32,437 nt of DNA from JANLTP01 sp031363055 (GTDB lineage Bacteria; Pseudomonadota; Gammaproteobacteria; Burkholderiales; Burkholderiaceae_E), in assembly GCA_031363055.1 (NCBI GenBank), contig JANLTP010000099.1, positions 1 through 32,437 of the forward strand, read 5' to 3'. The translations under genes were made by a program, and so were the position numbers. The notes below the pieces were generated by a model. That model ran no database searches and was not told where the DNA came from. It was given only the letters and a program-made list of their open reading frames with translations. Of this stretch, positions 5,535 to 14,127 are shown piece after piece (the stretch's first letter is position 1; each line of letters starts with the position of its first letter).

Positions 5535-5888
5535 TCAAGCGGCAGGTTTGCCGTCTTCGAGGCTCACGATAACTGCCGCGTTGGCAATGATAATCGCATC
5601 GGCGCCTCGGTCCGAAGGGATCTCCAGACCGCCTTTGATTGCCCTGACAGTGATCGTGCCATACGGTAATTCCGAGGCCACCGCTGCAATATCCACCGTA
5701 TCGGGATCAGGCACGCCGATCGTGACATCCACGAACATGTCGTTGGCGGTTTTATCGAGCATCCGAAAGAATCCAATGCTGCTGTGGCGAATGGCATCCG
5801 AGACGGCACGGCGCGCCGCTTTGGTGGCATCGCGACCATGTACGTCTACGCCCATACCCATTTCAGTGATACATCGTACGCGTGCCAT
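5535..5888 (-). CDS. Lin0512 family protein
   Basis: The 117-residue product matches the Lin0512 family (TIGR02058/PF09585): an N-terminal MGMGVDVHGRDATKAARRAV, then SDAIRHSSIGF, a VDVTIGVPDPDTVD strand, ELPYGTITVRAIKGGLEI and ADAIIIANAAVIVSL at the end. The molecular function of the family is not known; small oligomeric barrels of this type often pair with metabolic genes. It lies 198 bases downstream of, and on the same strand as, a polar amino acid ABC transporter operon, but a tandem-repeat tract separates the two. It is the first conserved chromosomal gene after the mobile region. Confidence 0.8.
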   Translation of the reverse strand: MARVRCITEMGMGVDVHGRDATKAARRAVSDAIRHSSIGFFRMLDKTANDMFVDVTIGVPDPDTVDIAAVASELPYGTITVRAIKGGLEIPSDRGADAIIIANAAVIVSLEDGKPAA

Positions 5889-5977
5889 GAGTTCTCAACT
5901 TTCTTTTTTCGCTGACGCGGTCGAAAGTACCCGGCCGGACCGCGATTCCAACGGTTAATCTGAACCCAATTTCGACC

Positions 5978-6094
5978 GTTCTTCCGAGCGTTCTTCTGAG
6001 CACCAATCTTGATGCTAATCCAAGCGCTATTCCGAACCTTATTCCGAACCTTATTCCGAACCTTATTCCGAACCTTATCTCGAACGCTATTCCA
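5978..6094. repeat. 12-bp degenerate tandem repeat
   Basis: Four perfect copies of ATTCCGAACCTT run from 6029 to 6076, followed by a degenerate copy ATCTCGAACGCT (6077-6088) and a partial one. Two related units, GTTCTTCCGAGC and GTTCTTCTGAGC, lie upstream at 5978-6001. The last units include the stop codon of the ABC ATPase gene (6087-6089, minus strand). The units are directly adjacent, which excludes a CRISPR array. Confidence 0.9.
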
Positions 6095-6902
6095 CCAGCG
6101 ACGACAGGAACTGCCTGAGTTCAGGTGTTTTCGGATTCCGGAATAATTCCGCTGGGTTACCGATCTCGTGCACGCGGCCCAAATGCATGAAAATGATGCG
6201 GCTTGCTACTTTTCGTGCGAAAGACATCTCGTGCGTGACCATCAATAAGGTCATGCCCTCGGCCGCCAAACTCTCAACGACCCGCAAAACTTCGCCGACC
6301 AGCTCCGGGTCCAGCGCGCTTGTGATCTCGTCGCACAACAGCACTTTCGGCTCCATCGCCAACGCGCGGGCGATGGCAACCCGTTGTTGCTGGCCGCCGG
6401 AGAGCTGGTCGGGAAAGGCATCGAACTTCTCGGCCAGACCGACTCGATCCAGCAGCTTTCGCGCTTGGGCGGCACCGTCGGCGGCAACGGTCTGTTTAAC
6501 GAGGCGCGGTGCGAGCATGATGTTGCGGCCAACGCTCAGGTGCGGAAACAGGTTGAAGCTTTGGAAAATCATGCCGACGCGTTGCCTGAGCGCGCGCATC
6601 GAACGGGCATCCTTGTGATTAAGCGCCTGGCCGCCAACGGTCAGCGAACCTGCCTGAAATTCCTCCAGTCCATTAATGCAACGAAGCAGCGTACTTTTGC
6701 CGGAACCGGATTTTCCAATAATCGCAATCACCTCGCCGGGCGAAACGGAAAGATCAATGCCCTTGAGCACTTCGTTCGTACCGAAGCTCTTGCGCAAGCC
6801 CGAAATACGGATGATCGTGTCCGGTGCAGAAGCGCCCGTGTCGGTGCGGGCTTCAGCGCTTGTGCCGGCACTGATCCCAGTGCCCGAATCAGCGGTTGGC
6901 AT
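6087..6902 (-). CDS. Polar amino acid ABC transporter, ATP-binding protein
   Basis: This 271-residue ATPase energises uptake through the two permeases encoded upstream. It shows Walker A (GKSGSGKST, about residues 62-70), the Q-loop (IFQSFNLFPH), the LSGGQQQR signature, Walker B with the catalytic glutamate (VLLCDEITSALD) and the switch histidine (MVTHEM). This is the GlnQ/HisP class pattern. It has an extra 28-residue, Ala/Thr/Ser-rich N-terminus compared with about 245 residues for the class. The ATG at 6902 overlaps the permease stop by 14 bases, supporting translational coupling, though a start closer to IIRISGL is possible. The substrate cannot be told from the ATPase. Confidence 0.93.
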   Translation of the reverse strand: MPTADSGTGISAGTSAEARTDTGASAPDTIIRISGLRKSFGTNEVLKGIDLSVSPGEVIAIIGKSGSGKSTLLRCINGLEEFQAGSLTVGGQALNHKDARSMRALRQRVGMIFQSFNLFPHLSVGRNIMLAPRLVKQTVAADGAAQARKLLDRVGLAEKFDAFPDQLSGGQQQRVAIARALAMEPKVLLCDEITSALDPELVGEVLRVVESLAAEGMTLLMVTHEMSFARKVASRIIFMHLGRVHEIGNPAELFRNPKTPELRQFLSSLVE

Positions 6903-7539
6903 TCAGTTTCCTCTCAAGCGATTTGGCATACAGACTGATGGGGTAACAGAGCAGAAAATACATGACCGCAACACAACTGAAGATCAGTAGTGGATTGAAG
7001 GTGGCATTGGCTATCGATTTGCCGACTTTGGTGAGCTCCATAAAGCCAATCACCGAGGCCAGCGCGGTGCCCTTGATGACTTGCACCAGAAACCCCACCG
7101 TGGGCGCGATGGCGATCTTGGTGGCCTGCGGCAAGATGACGTGGCGCAATTGTTCGCCAAAGCTCAGCGCCAGGCTCTGCGAGGCTTCCCATTGGCCTCG
7201 TGGCACGGCAGCGACGCAACCGCGCCAGATCTCGGTCAGGAAAGCGCTGGTGTAGAGCGTCAAACCGGCACTGGCAGCCACCCACGGCGAGGTGTTGATG
7301 CCGAACAGGCCGAGTCCGTAGTACGCCAGGAATAACTGCACCAGTAGCGGTATGCCCTGGAAGATCTGCACGTAGGCCGACACCAGCCACTCCATCGGCG
7401 CTGACTTGGTCAGGCGCAACATCAACAACAACAGAGCCACCAAGCCACCGCCAATGAATGCAATTAGCGATAGGGCAACCGTCCAGCGAGCCGCCAGCAG
7501 CAAGTTGCGTGCAATATCCCAAAGCGTGAAGTCGACCAC
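6889..7539 (-). CDS. Polar amino acid ABC transporter, permease (HisM/GlnP type)
   Basis: The 216-residue protein has about five membrane segments and the EAA loop near residues 115-135 (EASQSLALSFGEQLRHVILP) that docks with the ATPase. The segment AYVQIFQGIPLLVQLFLAYYG is the family hallmark (xxxRGxPLLVQLF). It forms the inner-membrane channel together with the permease encoded just upstream. Only one base separates it from that gene, and it overlaps the ATPase gene downstream. FQG replaces the usual FRG at the start of the hallmark segment. Confidence 0.92.
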   Translation of the reverse strand: MVDFTLWDIARNLLLAARWTVALSLIAFIGGGLVALLLLMLRLTKSAPMEWLVSAYVQIFQGIPLLVQLFLAYYGLGLFGINTSPWVAASAGLTLYTSAFLTEIWRGCVAAVPRGQWEASQSLALSFGEQLRHVILPQATKIAIAPTVGFLVQVIKGTALASVIGFMELTKVGKSIANATFNPLLIFSCVAVMYFLLCYPISLYAKSLERKLNANR

Positions 7540-7540
7540 G

Positions 7541-8224
7541 TTATCGGGCTCCGAACAAAAATCGGCTGCCCAGCCAATTCAGGGATTGCCGCAGCAAAAC
7601 GCAAAGTCCAAGGTAAATCGCTCCCACGACTATGAACGCTTCGAACGAGCGGAAGTTGCGGCTGTGAATCAGATCGGCAGCCGAACTCAGCTCGGGTGTC
7701 GAAATCTGGCCGCAGACCGACGAGCCCAGCATCACGATAATGATCTGGCTGACCAGGCTTGGCCAGACCTTTTTGAGCGCGGGACGCAAGACGACAAATA
7801 CAAAGGTTTGCAGCCGACTCAGCGCCAGACTTGCGGCCGCCTCGACCTGTCCCTTCGGGGTTGCTTCCAATCCGGCCCGCAGGATCTCGGTCGCGTAGGC
7901 ACCCAGGTTGATCACCATGGCGATAAACGACGACGTTTCGGCTGAAAGTCTGACGCCAAGCGCCGGCAGGCCAAAGAAGATGAAGAACAATTGAACGATG
8001 AAAGGGGTGTTTCGAATCAGTTCAACATAGGCGCCGACGCCGATCTTAAGCCAAACGGGTGCGAGCCGGTCGCCAAAGTCGCGAGCCCGGACCCAGGAGC
8101 AGGCAATACCCAGCAATGTGCCGGCCAACATGGCCGCTACCGTCAACGCCAGTGTCCAGGCGACGCCGGTCAGTAGCAGTGGCCATTCCGCCAGAACGGC
8201 CATGAAGTCAAGATTAACTTTCAA
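7541..8224 (-). CDS. Polar amino acid ABC transporter, permease
   Basis: This second permease of the pair has 227 residues, begins with a periplasmic/first-helix segment (LLLTGVAWTLALTVAAMLAG) and carries the family hallmark ELIRNTPFIVQLFFIFFGLP and the EAA loop VEAAASLALSRLQTFVFVVL. Its ATG overlaps the stop of the substrate-binding protein gene by four bases (8221-8224), so the two are translationally coupled. Together with the second permease it forms the heterodimeric channel typical of Glu/Asp, Gln or His importers. Confidence 0.92.
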   Translation of the reverse strand: MKVNLDFMAVLAEWPLLLTGVAWTLALTVAAMLAGTLLGIACSWVRARDFGDRLAPVWLKIGVGAYVELIRNTPFIVQLFFIFFGLPALGVRLSAETSSFIAMVINLGAYATEILRAGLEATPKGQVEAAASLALSRLQTFVFVVLRPALKKVWPSLVSQIIIVMLGSSVCGQISTPELSSAADLIHSRNFRSFEAFIVVGAIYLGLCVLLRQSLNWLGSRFLFGAR

Positions 8225-9021
8225 AGAGGCAGATCACCCGCGCCTCGGCCCAACCACTTCTTCGAAAGATCTTCGAGGACTCCGGATTTCTTCGCCTCGG
8301 CGAGAATTTCGTTGATCTTTTGCTTAAGCTTGTCCTCGCCTTTGGCGACGCCTATGTAGCAAGGGCTATCCTTCAAAAGCAGTTTGTATTCGGCCGACAG
8401 GTTTGGATTTTTGGCCATCATGTTGCCGGCGACTGAGGCACCCATGGCGACGAACTGAATCTGTCCGGAGACAAACGCAGCGGTTGATGCGTTGAAGTCT
8501 TCAAAGCGCTTGATGTCGGTACCGCTCGGTGCGACTTTGCTCAATTCCTGATCTTCGAGTGCGCCGCGGGTGACACCGACGGTCTTGCCGCTCAAGTCGG
8601 CGAAACTTTTCGCGACCAGATTCTTGGGGCCAAACACGGCCATGAAGAAGGGCGCATAAGCCGAAGTAAAGTCGATGACTTTTTCGCGGTCCGGATTTTT
8701 GCCCAAGGTCGCAATCACGACATCGGCCTTCTTGGTCTGCAGCGCCGGGATGCGACTGGCGCTGACGACCTGAACGAGTTCGACCGTGACACCGAGGGAC
8801 TTGCCAATATAGTTGGCCAGATCAATGTCCAGGCCGATGGGCTTCAGATCGGTCCCTACATAGCCATACGGCGCCGAGTCCGTCTGTACCCCGACCTTGA
8901 TAACCTTCGCCTTGATGACATCGTCCAGTGCCGACTGTGCAAAGGCGCTTGAGGTACACAGAATGGCCGCCATGGCCAGCCCAATGCCGAGCCTGCGCTG
9001 GGTGCGGTAAACAGTTTTCAT
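8221..9021 (-). CDS. Polar amino acid ABC transporter, periplasmic substrate-binding protein
   Basis: With ATG at 9021 the product has 266 residues and a clear Sec signal peptide: positively charged MKTVYRTQRR, a hydrophobic core, and an SAFA-Q cleavage site near residue 28. GGAG lies about 8 bases upstream of this start; an in-frame ATG at 9126 would add 35 residues that destroy the signal. The mature part is a type II (SBP_bac_3) fold: KVIKVGVQTDSAPYGYVG, GLDIDLANYIGKSLGV, ADVVIATLGKNPDREKVIDF, and a late CYIGVAKGEDKLKQKINEIL. This fits amino acids, but the ligand cannot be fixed. It is the first gene of the operon. Confidence 0.92.
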   Translation of the reverse strand: MKTVYRTQRRLGIGLAMAAILCTSSAFAQSALDDVIKAKVIKVGVQTDSAPYGYVGTDLKPIGLDIDLANYIGKSLGVTVELVQVVSASRIPALQTKKADVVIATLGKNPDREKVIDFTSAYAPFFMAVFGPKNLVAKSFADLSGKTVGVTRGALEDQELSKVAPSGTDIKRFEDFNASTAAFVSGQIQFVAMGASVAGNMMAKNPNLSAEYKLLLKDSPCYIGVAKGEDKLKQKINEILAEAKKSGVLEDLSKKWLGRGAGDLPL

Positions 9022-9099
9022 GAATCGATCTCCAGGGGTTTGATTTATTGGGTGAAATTTAAGCGCAGTTTTGTAGGCAACTTTGGAAGCAATTTGCGG

Positions 9100-9139
9100 A
9101 CCACAATGATGATTTTCGAACCACACTGATGATTTTTAG
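9100..9139. repeat. Two 20-bp direct repeats upstream of the ABC transporter operon
   Basis: ACCACAATGATGATTTTCGA (9100-9119) is followed immediately by ACCACACTGATGATTTTTAG (9120-9139), with four mismatches. The spacing of 20 bp is close to two helical turns, so a dimeric or tandemly bound regulator would contact the same face of the DNA. They lie about 80-120 bases upstream of the substrate-binding protein start. No promoter hexamers could be assigned with confidence. Confidence 0.6.
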
Positions 9140-9236
9140 GCCGCGTTTATGTTAACCGAGCGAGGATTGCCGCAGATAGCGCGTCGCACAACGCTTAACG
9201 ACTTGCATTCACTGTCTCTTTAACCAAGCCCGATCA

Positions 9237-10172
9237 TCAAGCTCGATTAACCAGAACGATGCCGGCGGCGATCAGCAACAGGGCGGCCAGAATCGACAGA
9301 GTGATCGGTTCACCCAATAACAACCAAGCAAACACGACGCCGAACACGGGCGTCAGGAAGGTGAAGCTGGCCAGTGCGCTCGCGCGAAAACGCTGTATCA
9401 AAAAGAACCAGGTCAAATAACTCGCTGACGCGATAATCAGCGTCTGGTAGGCAAATGCGAGCCAGACTCGCGGCGTGCTTTGAAAGATGCCGGGTTCGCC
9501 CAGCAAGATCGCGCCCAGTAGTAGAACGACACTTGATACCGCCAGTTGATAGAGCAGATTTTTTTCGGGCGTAACCGAACGCAGCCGCGTTGCCTTGACC
9601 ATGATGGTGGTGGTCGCCCAGAAGAAGCCGGCGGCTAGACACAAGGCGTCGCCCAGCAAGGCCTTGTGGTCTGGCGCGCCGAGTCGATCGGAAAATGCCA
9701 ACAGGACGCCTGCAAATGCCAGCAGCAGTCCAATGAATTTAAGCGTTGTCAATTTATCGTTCGGTACCAGCCAATGGGCGCCGAAGGCGACGAAGAACGG
9801 CGCTGTGTACAGTAGGATGGTCGCCCGGGCGGCGCCGGTGTAGACCAGGCCCAGGTAAAGACAGATGAATTCGAGCGCGAAGAATATTCCGATTGCCACG
9901 CCTAACCAGCCGCTGCCATCCCGCCCCCTCAACGGCAGTTTGCGCAGCCGGATCCACACCAAAAGTAAGAGCGTGGCGCCGACCGATCGCAGTCCGGCCT
10001 GAAACAAGGGCGAGATACCCTCCAGGCCGATTTTGGTTGTGATCTGACCCAGACCCCAAACGGCGCACAGGGCGATCTGGAGCAAGGCAACGCGCGGCGG
10101 AACAGTTTTTTGGTCGGACAATGGCGTGGCGATCAGAAAACCGGAGGATACCCGGCGGCAGAACGACCGCAC
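9237..10172 (-). CDS. EamA/DMT-family permease
   Basis: The protein has about 311 residues with ten hydrophobic segments arranged as two EamA repeats (about residues 30-160 and 170-308), the drug/metabolite transporter pattern. Each repeat ends in a characteristic segment: LKFIGLLLAFAGVLLAF and LSILAALLLIAAGIVLV. Members export metabolites or amino acids; the substrate is unknown here. The start is uncertain: the first ATG is at 10172, but a TTG at about residue 18 (LSDQKTVPP) would give a more usual N-terminus. The gene is divergent from ugpB with 72 bases in between. Confidence 0.85.
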   Translation of the reverse strand: MRSFCRRVSSGFLIATPLSDQKTVPPRVALLQIALCAVWGLGQITTKIGLEGISPLFQAGLRSVGATLLLLVWIRLRKLPLRGRDGSGWLGVAIGIFFALEFICLYLGLVYTGAARATILLYTAPFFVAFGAHWLVPNDKLTTLKFIGLLLAFAGVLLAFSDRLGAPDHKALLGDALCLAAGFFWATTTIMVKATRLRSVTPEKNLLYQLAVSSVVLLLGAILLGEPGIFQSTPRVWLAFAYQTLIIASASYLTWFFLIQRFRASALASFTFLTPVFGVVFAWLLLGEPITLSILAALLLIAAGIVLVNRA

Positions 10173-10244
10173 TTCGAAAATGCCGGTTTTGCTTCACCCT
10201 GTTGTAACATCAGCGCGAAATAATCAGAACTCAAAGGAGACCTA

Positions 10245-11573
10245 ATGAAATCGATTCGTTTTCAATGTCGCCGTGCAATCGTTGCCGGTTTTTCGCTGGC
10301 CCTGCTCGCTGTTTCGGCGCCGGCAATGGCAGCGATCGAAGTTCAGTGGTGGCATGCCATGACGGGTGCGCTTGGCGATCGTCTGGCAGGTCTGGCTGAT
10401 TCATTCAACAAGAGTCAGACTGAGTACAAAATTGTGCCGGTTTACAAGGGTAGCTACGCTGAATCGATGAGCGCCGCCGTTGCTGCTTACCGGGCCGGCA
10501 ACGCGCCGCACATTCTGCAGGTGTTTGATGCCGGAACCGCGACGATGATGGGTGCCAAAGGTGCCATCGTTCCCGTGGAGCGCGTGATGAAAGAGGCCGG
10601 CGAGCCCTTTGATCGCAAGTCCTATGTACCCGCAGTGGCTGGGTTTTACACCTCGCGGACCGGCGAAATGTTGTCGTTCCCTTTTAATAGCTCGACTACG
10701 GTCTTTTACTTTAACAAGGAGGCACTCGCCAAGGCCGGTGTCAGCAAGACCCCAGAGACCTGGCCAGAGGTCATGGCAGCGTCGGCGAAGATCAAGGCCG
10801 GTGGCGTCGCGCCCTGTGGCTACACCACGGGTTGGCAGAGTTGGGTCCACATGGAAAGCTTCGCAGCCTGGCACAACACCGCATTTGCAACGGCCAATAA
10901 CGGCTTCGACTCCAATTCGGCACGCCTCTTGGTCAACTCGCCCCTGCATCTGAAGCACATCAGCAATATGGCTGACTGGCAAAAGAAGGGCTATTTCACT
11001 TATGCGGGTCGCCGGAACGAGCCAGAGGCGAAGTTTTTTTCTGGTGAATGCGCGATGTTAACTTCGAGCTCTGCCGCCTATGCAAATATCAAGAAGAATG
11101 CGAAGTTTGACTTCGGGATTGGCAAGTTGCCCTATTACTCCGATGTAGCAGGGGCACCGCAGAACACCATTATCGGAGGTGCAAGTCTGTGGGTGATGTC
11201 CGGCAAGAAAAAGGAAGAGTACAAGGGCGTTGCCAAGTTCTTCAGTTTCTTGTCGTCGAGCGCGGTACAAGCTCAGTGGCATCAGGAAACGGGTTATTTG
11301 CCGCTCACGATGGCCGCCTACGAAGCTACCCGCAAGGCGGGCTTTTACGAGAAGAACCCAGGTACCGATGTCTCGGTGCAGCAGATGATCGTGAAAACCA
11401 CCGACAAATCGCGGGGCATTCGACTGGGTAATTTTGTGCAGATTCGCGACGTCATCGACGAAGAACTCGAGGGTGTCTGGGCCAACAAGCAGGATGCCAA
11501 AACCGCACTCGAGAAAATGACGCAACGGGGCAATGAAATTCTGGAGCGTTTCGAGCGTACGGCCAAAGAGTAG
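10245..11573 (+). CDS. ugpB: sn-Glycerol-3-phosphate ABC transporter, substrate-binding protein UgpB
   Basis: The 442-residue product has a signal peptide ending ...APAMA-A near residue 28 and the family-specific start of the mature protein, IEVQWWHAMTGALGDRL. Other UgpB stretches include YKGSYAESMSAAVAAYRAGN, APHILQVFDAGTATMM, FPFNSSTTVFYFNK and GYTTGWQSWVHMESFAAWHN, which line the binding cleft for glycerol-3-phosphate or glycerophosphodiesters. AAAGGAGA precedes the ATG by five bases. It heads an operon with ugpA (3-base gap), ugpE and ugpQ. No convincing Pho box was recognised in the 72-base upstream gap. Confidence 0.95.
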   Translation: MKSIRFQCRRAIVAGFSLALLAVSAPAMAAIEVQWWHAMTGALGDRLAGLADSFNKSQTEYKIVPVYKGSYAESMSAAVAAYRAGNAPHILQVFDAGTATMMGAKGAIVPVERVMKEAGEPFDRKSYVPAVAGFYTSRTGEMLSFPFNSSTTVFYFNKEALAKAGVSKTPETWPEVMAASAKIKAGGVAPCGYTTGWQSWVHMESFAAWHNTAFATANNGFDSNSARLLVNSPLHLKHISNMADWQKKGYFTYAGRRNEPEAKFFSGECAMLTSSSAAYANIKKNAKFDFGIGKLPYYSDVAGAPQNTIIGGASLWVMSGKKKEEYKGVAKFFSFLSSSAVQAQWHQETGYLPLTMAAYEATRKAGFYEKNPGTDVSVQQMIVKTTDKSRGIRLGNFVQIRDVIDEELEGVWANKQDAKTALEKMTQRGNEILERFERTAKE

Positions 11574-11576
11574 ACC

Positions 11577-12461
11577 GTGGAAAAGCGCGTTACCTTCGGC
11601 AATCGTTGGTTGCCATTCGCGCTTTTGGCGCCGCAACTGCTGATCATTCTGATTTTCTTTTATTGGCCAGCAGTTCAGGCGCTTTATCAGTCGGTGTTTA
11701 TTCAAGATGCGTTCGCGACCACCACAGAGTTCGTCGGGTTGGAGAACTTCTCGAAGTTGTTTGCCGATCCGTTGTATCTGAATTCATTCAAGATCACGGC
11801 GGTTTTCTCGGTGGCGGTCACCGTCATCGGATTAAGCTTGAGTCTTGCGCTGGCTTATTTTGCCGATCGCGCGGTGCGCGGCGCATTGGCCTTTCGTACC
11901 CTGTTGATCTGGCCGTATGCGGTGGCGCCGGCAATTGCTGGTGTGCTTTGGCTGTTTCTATTCAACCCGACCTTGGGTGTCGTGGCGCACTGGCTCAAGG
12001 CGTTGGGCATTGAGTGGGACCACATCTTGAATGGCGACCAGGCAATGATCCTGATCATCATCGCCGCCGTCTGGAAGCAAATCAGCTACAACTTTATTTT
12101 CTTTCTGGCCGGTCTGCAATCGATTCCGAAATCGTTGATTGAAGCCTCGGCACTGGACGGTGCCGGCGCCTGGCGTACGTTTCGTGCCATTACCCTGCCG
12201 CTACTTTCACCGACCGCGTTTTTTCTGTTGGTGGTCAATATTGTTTACTCGTTCTTTGAAACCTTTGCCATCGTTGATGCCGCCACCTCGGGTGGGCCGG
12301 CCAATGCGACCGAGATTCTCGTCTACATGGTTTATCACCGAGGCTTCAAGGGCCTCGATATCGGCAGCTCGGCCGCTCAGTCGGTGGTGCTGATGGCTAT
12401 CGTCATCGGGTTGACGTTCATCCAGTTCCGTTTTGTCGAACGCCGGGTCAAGTACGTATGA
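11577..12461 (+). CDS. ugpA: sn-Glycerol-3-phosphate ABC transporter, permease UgpA
   Basis: This 294-residue inner-membrane protein starts with GTG three bases after ugpB. It has six membrane segments and the EAA loop LIEASALDGAGAWRTFRAIT at about residues 185-205. N-terminal features are typical of UgpA (FALLAPQLLIILIFFYWPAV). The segment SFFETFAIVDAATSGGPANA is highly conserved in this subfamily. It pairs with UgpE to form the channel. Confidence 0.94.
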   Translation: MEKRVTFGNRWLPFALLAPQLLIILIFFYWPAVQALYQSVFIQDAFATTTEFVGLENFSKLFADPLYLNSFKITAVFSVAVTVIGLSLSLALAYFADRAVRGALAFRTLLIWPYAVAPAIAGVLWLFLFNPTLGVVAHWLKALGIEWDHILNGDQAMILIIIAAVWKQISYNFIFFLAGLQSIPKSLIEASALDGAGAWRTFRAITLPLLSPTAFFLLVVNIVYSFFETFAIVDAATSGGPANATEILVYMVYHRGFKGLDIGSSAAQSVVLMAIVIGLTFIQFRFVERRVKYV

Positions 12462-12471
12462 ATGATTGCAG

Positions 12472-13320
12472 ATGATCGATCGTAATCCACTGCTGGACTT
12501 CATCACTTATCTGGTGCTCGTGGTGGGCGTACTGGTCGTTGCGCTGCCGGTCTATGTGACGTTCGTGGCGTCCACCCAGACCAGTGAACAAGTGCTCAGT
12601 GCACCGATGTCGCTGTTGCCCGGTAGCCACTTTATCGAAAATTACAAGGCAGTCCTGTTTTCAGGCGGCGGTGTCGCGTCGTCGGCGCCGGTGGGGCGAA
12701 TGATGCTGAACAGTCTCATCATCGCGCTGGTCATCGCGGTCGGCAAGATCGTGATTTCGCTGCTGTCGGCGTTCGCACTCATCTATTTCAGATTTCCGTT
12801 CAAGGGTTTGGTGTTCTGGATGATCTTCGTGACACTGATGCTGCCGGTCGAGGTTCGCATCATGCCGACCTATAACGTCATGGCCTCCTTGAATCTTCTG
12901 GATTCGTACACCGGTTTGACCTTGCCATTAGTGGCGTCGGCGACCGCGACGTTTTTGTTCCGGCAATTCTTCATGACCGTACCCGACGAATTGACCGAAG
13001 CCGCCCGGATCGACGGCGCCGGGCCGATGCGATTTTTCTGGAATATTCTGCTGCCGCTCTCACGCACCAATATCGCGGCCTTGTTTGTGATTCTGTTCGT
13101 CTATGGCTGGAACCAGTATCTGTGGCCGCTTCTGATCACCACCAGCGAGTCCATGTACCCGGTAGTGATTGGCATCAAGCGGATGATTCCGGGTGGCGAT
13201 GCTGCGGCCGAATGGAATCTGGTCATGGCGACGGCGATGCTCGCGATGATTCCGCCGGTGATCGTGGTGGTGTTCATGCAAAGTTGGTTCGTCAAGGGAC
13301 TGGTTGAATCGGACAAATGA
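12472..13320 (+). CDS. ugpE: sn-Glycerol-3-phosphate ABC transporter, permease UgpE
   Basis: From the ATG at 12472 (MIDRNPLLDFITYLVLVVGV) the protein has 282 residues; a TTG two codons earlier is the alternative start. Six membrane segments are visible, with the EAA loop ELTEAARIDGAGPMRFFWNI near residues 180-200 and the typical MLPVEVRIMPTYNVMASLNL and YGWNQYLWPLLIT segments. The gap to ugpA is 10 bases. The next gene begins six bases after its stop. Confidence 0.94.
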   Translation: MIDRNPLLDFITYLVLVVGVLVVALPVYVTFVASTQTSEQVLSAPMSLLPGSHFIENYKAVLFSGGGVASSAPVGRMMLNSLIIALVIAVGKIVISLLSAFALIYFRFPFKGLVFWMIFVTLMLPVEVRIMPTYNVMASLNLLDSYTGLTLPLVASATATFLFRQFFMTVPDELTEAARIDGAGPMRFFWNILLPLSRTNIAALFVILFVYGWNQYLWPLLITTSESMYPVVIGIKRMIPGGDAAAEWNLVMATAMLAMIPPVIVVVFMQSWFVKGLVESDK

Positions 13321-13326
13321 TTTTCC

Positions 13327-14106
13327 ATGAGTGAACCTTTATCTGCCGGCGCGCCGGCCTGGCCGGCCGTCGACTTTCTGCACTGGCCCTATCCGTCGTT
13401 GGTTGCCCATCGCGGCGCGGGCAAGCTTGCGCCGGAGAATACGCTGGCGGCCTTTCGCGTTGGTTTTGGGTTCGGCTACCGCATGTTCGAGTTCGACGTC
13501 AAACTCAGTGGCGACGGCACCTTGATTCTGATGCATGACGCCACCCTGGATCGAACCACGTCGGGTCGGGCGCGGGTGTCGGCACGCAATCTAGGTGACC
13601 TCATGAAACTCGACGCCGGTAGCTGGCATTCGGCGCAGTATGCGGGCGAGGGTATTCCAACCCTCTGGCGGGTCGGAAGCTGGCTGCTTGCGAATCAATT
13701 GTTTGCCAATATCGAAATCAAACCTTGTCCGGGCCGTGAAGTCGAGACCGGCGCAGCGGTTGCTATCGAGGCTGATATTCTGTGGCGAGAGGCGCAGGCG
13801 GCGCCGATCCTGTCGTCGTTCTCCGAAGACGCGCTGGCGGCGGCGCGCCGAGCCGTGCCACACTTGCCGCGCGCGCTGTTGCTTGATGAAATACCGGCGG
13901 ATTGGCTGAATCGCTGTCAGTCGTTGGGCTGCGTGGCGGTTGATGTCAATCACCGGGGATTGACGGCGGCGGTGATTGCCGAGGCACATGCCGCCGGTCT
14001 GCGGGTGATGACTTATACGGTGAATGATCCCGATCGGGCCCGTCAGTTACTCGACAGGGGGCTTGATTGTCTGATTACCGATGCGGTGGATGTGATCCGC
14101 CCCTGA
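13327..14106 (+). CDS. ugpQ: Glycerophosphodiester phosphodiesterase
   Basis: The 259-residue enzyme hydrolyses glycerophosphodiesters to glycerol-3-phosphate and an alcohol. It shows the GDPD motifs in order: VAHRGAGKLAPENTLAAF (catalytic His, substrate Arg and metal Glu), FEFDVKLSGDGTLILMHDAT (metal acid residues and second His), LDRTT, then NIEIKP and the C-terminal GLDCLITDAVD. It lacks a signal peptide, so it is the cytoplasmic UgpQ type. It ends the operon, at the position where ugpC-ugpQ usually follow ugpE. It is convergent with imuB, with 21 bases in between. Confidence 0.93.
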   Translation: MSEPLSAGAPAWPAVDFLHWPYPSLVAHRGAGKLAPENTLAAFRVGFGFGYRMFEFDVKLSGDGTLILMHDATLDRTTSGRARVSARNLGDLMKLDAGSWHSAQYAGEGIPTLWRVGSWLLANQLFANIEIKPCPGREVETGAAVAIEADILWREAQAAPILSSFSEDALAAARRAVPHLPRALLLDEIPADWLNRCQSLGCVAVDVNHRGLTAAVIAEAHAAGLRVMTYTVNDPDRARQLLDRGLDCLITDAVDVIRP

Positions 14107-14127
14107 GTGCGTTTGGCCGGGCAGAGG

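Noticed and set aside
5978..6094. CRISPR-like array
   Set aside because: The 12-bp units are directly adjacent with no spacers, and no cas genes are present.
6384..6938. + strand open frame of 184 codons
   Set aside because: Antisense to the ABC ATPase gene, whose motifs are unambiguous.
9022..9126. ATG at 9126 as start of the amino acid binding protein
   Set aside because: It would place 35 residues in front of a perfect signal peptide and would overlap the direct repeats; the ATG at 9021 has a GGAG.
10173..10244. Pho box before ugpB
   Set aside because: CTGTTGTAACAT resembles one half of a Pho box, but no second half at the right spacing was found.
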